From IMG/VR virus record IMGVR_UViG_3300031251_000061, positions 1 through 38,497 of that record: a stretch of 38,497 nt of DNA; one strand, given 5' to 3'. The notes under the pieces are model-generated. The model was not told the origin of the DNA, searched no databases, and saw only the letters and a program-made list of their open reading frames with translations. The DNA comes from a virus. Made by a program: the position numbers and the translations under genes. Shown here piece after piece: positions 37,527-38,497 of this stretch. Numbering within the stretch: position 1 is the first letter of the stretch; the number at the start of each line of letters is the position of its first letter.

Positions 37527-38497
37527 TATTCTTCCTCGGCCTCGGCGATCAGGGTGGCGCCGATGATGTCGCGGGCGGTTGGGTCGCTGTAGCACAGTTC
37601 CCACACCCGATCACGCGCGGAGCCCAAGAGGCGCCAGATCGCACGGTTCTTCGTGATACCGGCAAGGCCAATCCCGATCCAATGCTCACTCGACCACGTA
37701 AACCCGCCGTCATCCGACCATCGCAGCATGGCGAGAGGGTTGGACCCCTGTCCCGTCTGCAGCCCGACGCCTGGGGTGAATTCCACCTGTACCTGCGAGA
37801 AGAACAGGCGCGAGCGCTTATCGACGTTCCAGACGTGCGGAGTCCGTCTAGCACACCGAAGCACGTTCCCGGCATCCGTGTAGATGGAGCGGGACATCTG
37901 GTGGATCTGGCCCGAGGAATAATCGCCGACCATCCGCACGTCGGCGAAGTTCATGAAGCAGTTACCGCGGAAACGATGGTACTGCCCCGCCACGGAGTCC
38001 CATGCCGCGCGCTGATGCCACGCAACACCGGGTCCTGCTGCCAGCATCGTCGTCAGATCCAGGCACCACGTCGCGTCTGCCGTCGGGAACGTGAGGACGT
38101 AGAACAGGTGTCCTTCCTCCTCATACGCAAACCCGATCGCATCGCTGACCTGCGGGTAGCCTGAGATCGCATGTTCGACGCCGTGGGTGGATACGCGCTT
38201 CCAGCCGTAGCCCTCCTGCATCACGACGAAGTTTTCGCCCTGCTCGTTGCGTCCGAGCCAGATCAGGCTTTGACCTGCTCTTGTGATCGAATGCTGGGCC
38301 GCACAGCCGATCTGAGGGCCGACGCCCGGGATACGGGCAAAGGCGAAGTTCGTGCCGCCCTGATTGACCCACACCTCGCTCGAGCGCTCTCCGATCAGCC
38401 ACGCCTCGCGGTTGTTCTCCTGCAGCGTGATGAGGTTGTCCGAGGACGAATCCTTGAGGGCGTAGAACGAGCCCGGGAACATGATCGTGTACGGCAC
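37526..38497 (-). CDS. DNA stabilisation / tail hub protein, P22 gp10-like, C-terminal part
   Basis: This holds codons 264-586 of the gene that starts at 916; bases 38371-38497 repeat 1-127. It shows the core of the gp10 family: FPGSFYALKDSSSDNLITLQ, then REAWLIGERSSEVWVNQGGT, and later LTFPTADATWCLDLTTMLAA, FSQVQVEFTPGVGLQTGQGS and TKNRAIWRLLGSARDRVWEL. The alternating beta pattern suits a beta-propeller-like hub. The stop overlaps the next start as TAATG. Confidence 0.88.
   Translation of the reverse strand: MPYTIMFPGSFYALKDSSSDNLITLQENNREAWLIGERSSEVWVNQGGTNFAFARIPGVGPQIGCAAQHSITRAGQSLIWLGRNEQGENFVVMQEGYGWKRVSTHGVEHAISGYPQVSDAIGFAYEEEGHLFYVLTFPTADATWCLDLTTMLAAGPGVAWHQRAAWDSVAGQYHRFRGNCFMNFADVRMVGDYSSGQIHQMSRSIYTDAGNVLRCARRTPHVWNVDKRSRLFFSQVQVEFTPGVGLQTGQGSNPLAMLRWSDDGGFTWSSEHWIGIGLAGITKNRAIWRLLGSARDRVWELCYSDPTARDIIGATLIAEAEEE

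Overview
This window is one complete, circularly closed genome of a tailed phage of the P22-like podovirus type. The first 127 bases are repeated exactly as the last 127 (38371-38497), so the unique genome is about 38,370 bp and the gene cut by the window ends (586 aa, a P22 gp10-like DNA stabilisation protein) is whole on the circle. Terminase, a P22-type portal, scaffold and coat, gp4-like and gp10-like tail hub proteins, three ejection proteins in a row and a beta-helix tailspike define the type. The base composition is GC-rich. A CsrA homologue, an ERF recombinase and Gram-negative lysis genes point to a proteobacterial host, probably gamma or beta. The host cannot be named from the sequence, and the contig may be metagenomic.

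The genome runs as two arms that leave one switch at 21.81-21.90 kb. The switch holds two back-to-back promoters with overlapping -35 boxes and two different inverted repeats. The minus arm covers about 85% of the genome, from 21811 down to 1 and on across the junction from 38370 to 27472. In order it carries: a Cro-like repressor; a structured intergenic leader; a replication protein with iteron-like repeats; small membrane and coiled-coil proteins; a VRR-type nuclease; a CsrA-like regulator; a methyltransferase; a possible late regulator; an HNH endonuclease; small proteins; a GroES-like co-chaperonin; terminase; a repeat-rich fibre; a glycosyltransferase and methyltransferase pair; portal, scaffold and coat; a terminator; a second glycosyltransferase; beta-rich virion proteins; the gp4-like and gp10-like hub; a cupin-SET fusion; ejection proteins; two receptor-binding proteins; and the lysis cassette. 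The plus arm (21895-27546) carries an ERF annealing protein, a YbcO-like nuclease, a homing-type HNH protein, a cytosine methyltransferase-like protein and a chain of small hypothetical genes. The arms meet tail to tail, overlapping by 75 bp, near 27.5 kb.

Most genes are chained by ATGA, GTGA or TAATG overlaps, which fixes many starts, including several GTG starts and one TTG. I see no integrase, no CI-type repressor, no tRNA, no CRISPR array and no reverse transcriptase. The Cro-like gene without a recognisable CI or integrase suggests a lytic phage or one that has lost lysogeny functions. The longest stretch without a gene is about 137 bases (21504-21640), and it is described below.

The parts most worth a second look are the compact bidirectional switch with a probably leaderless Cro-like gene, the exact 10-bp iterons inside and in front of the replication gene, the phage CsrA, the cupin-SET protein in the tail operon, the capsid-gene hairpin that hides its ribosome binding site, the transferase genes embedded in the virion operon, and the repeated C-terminal tags at the ends of unrelated small genes.
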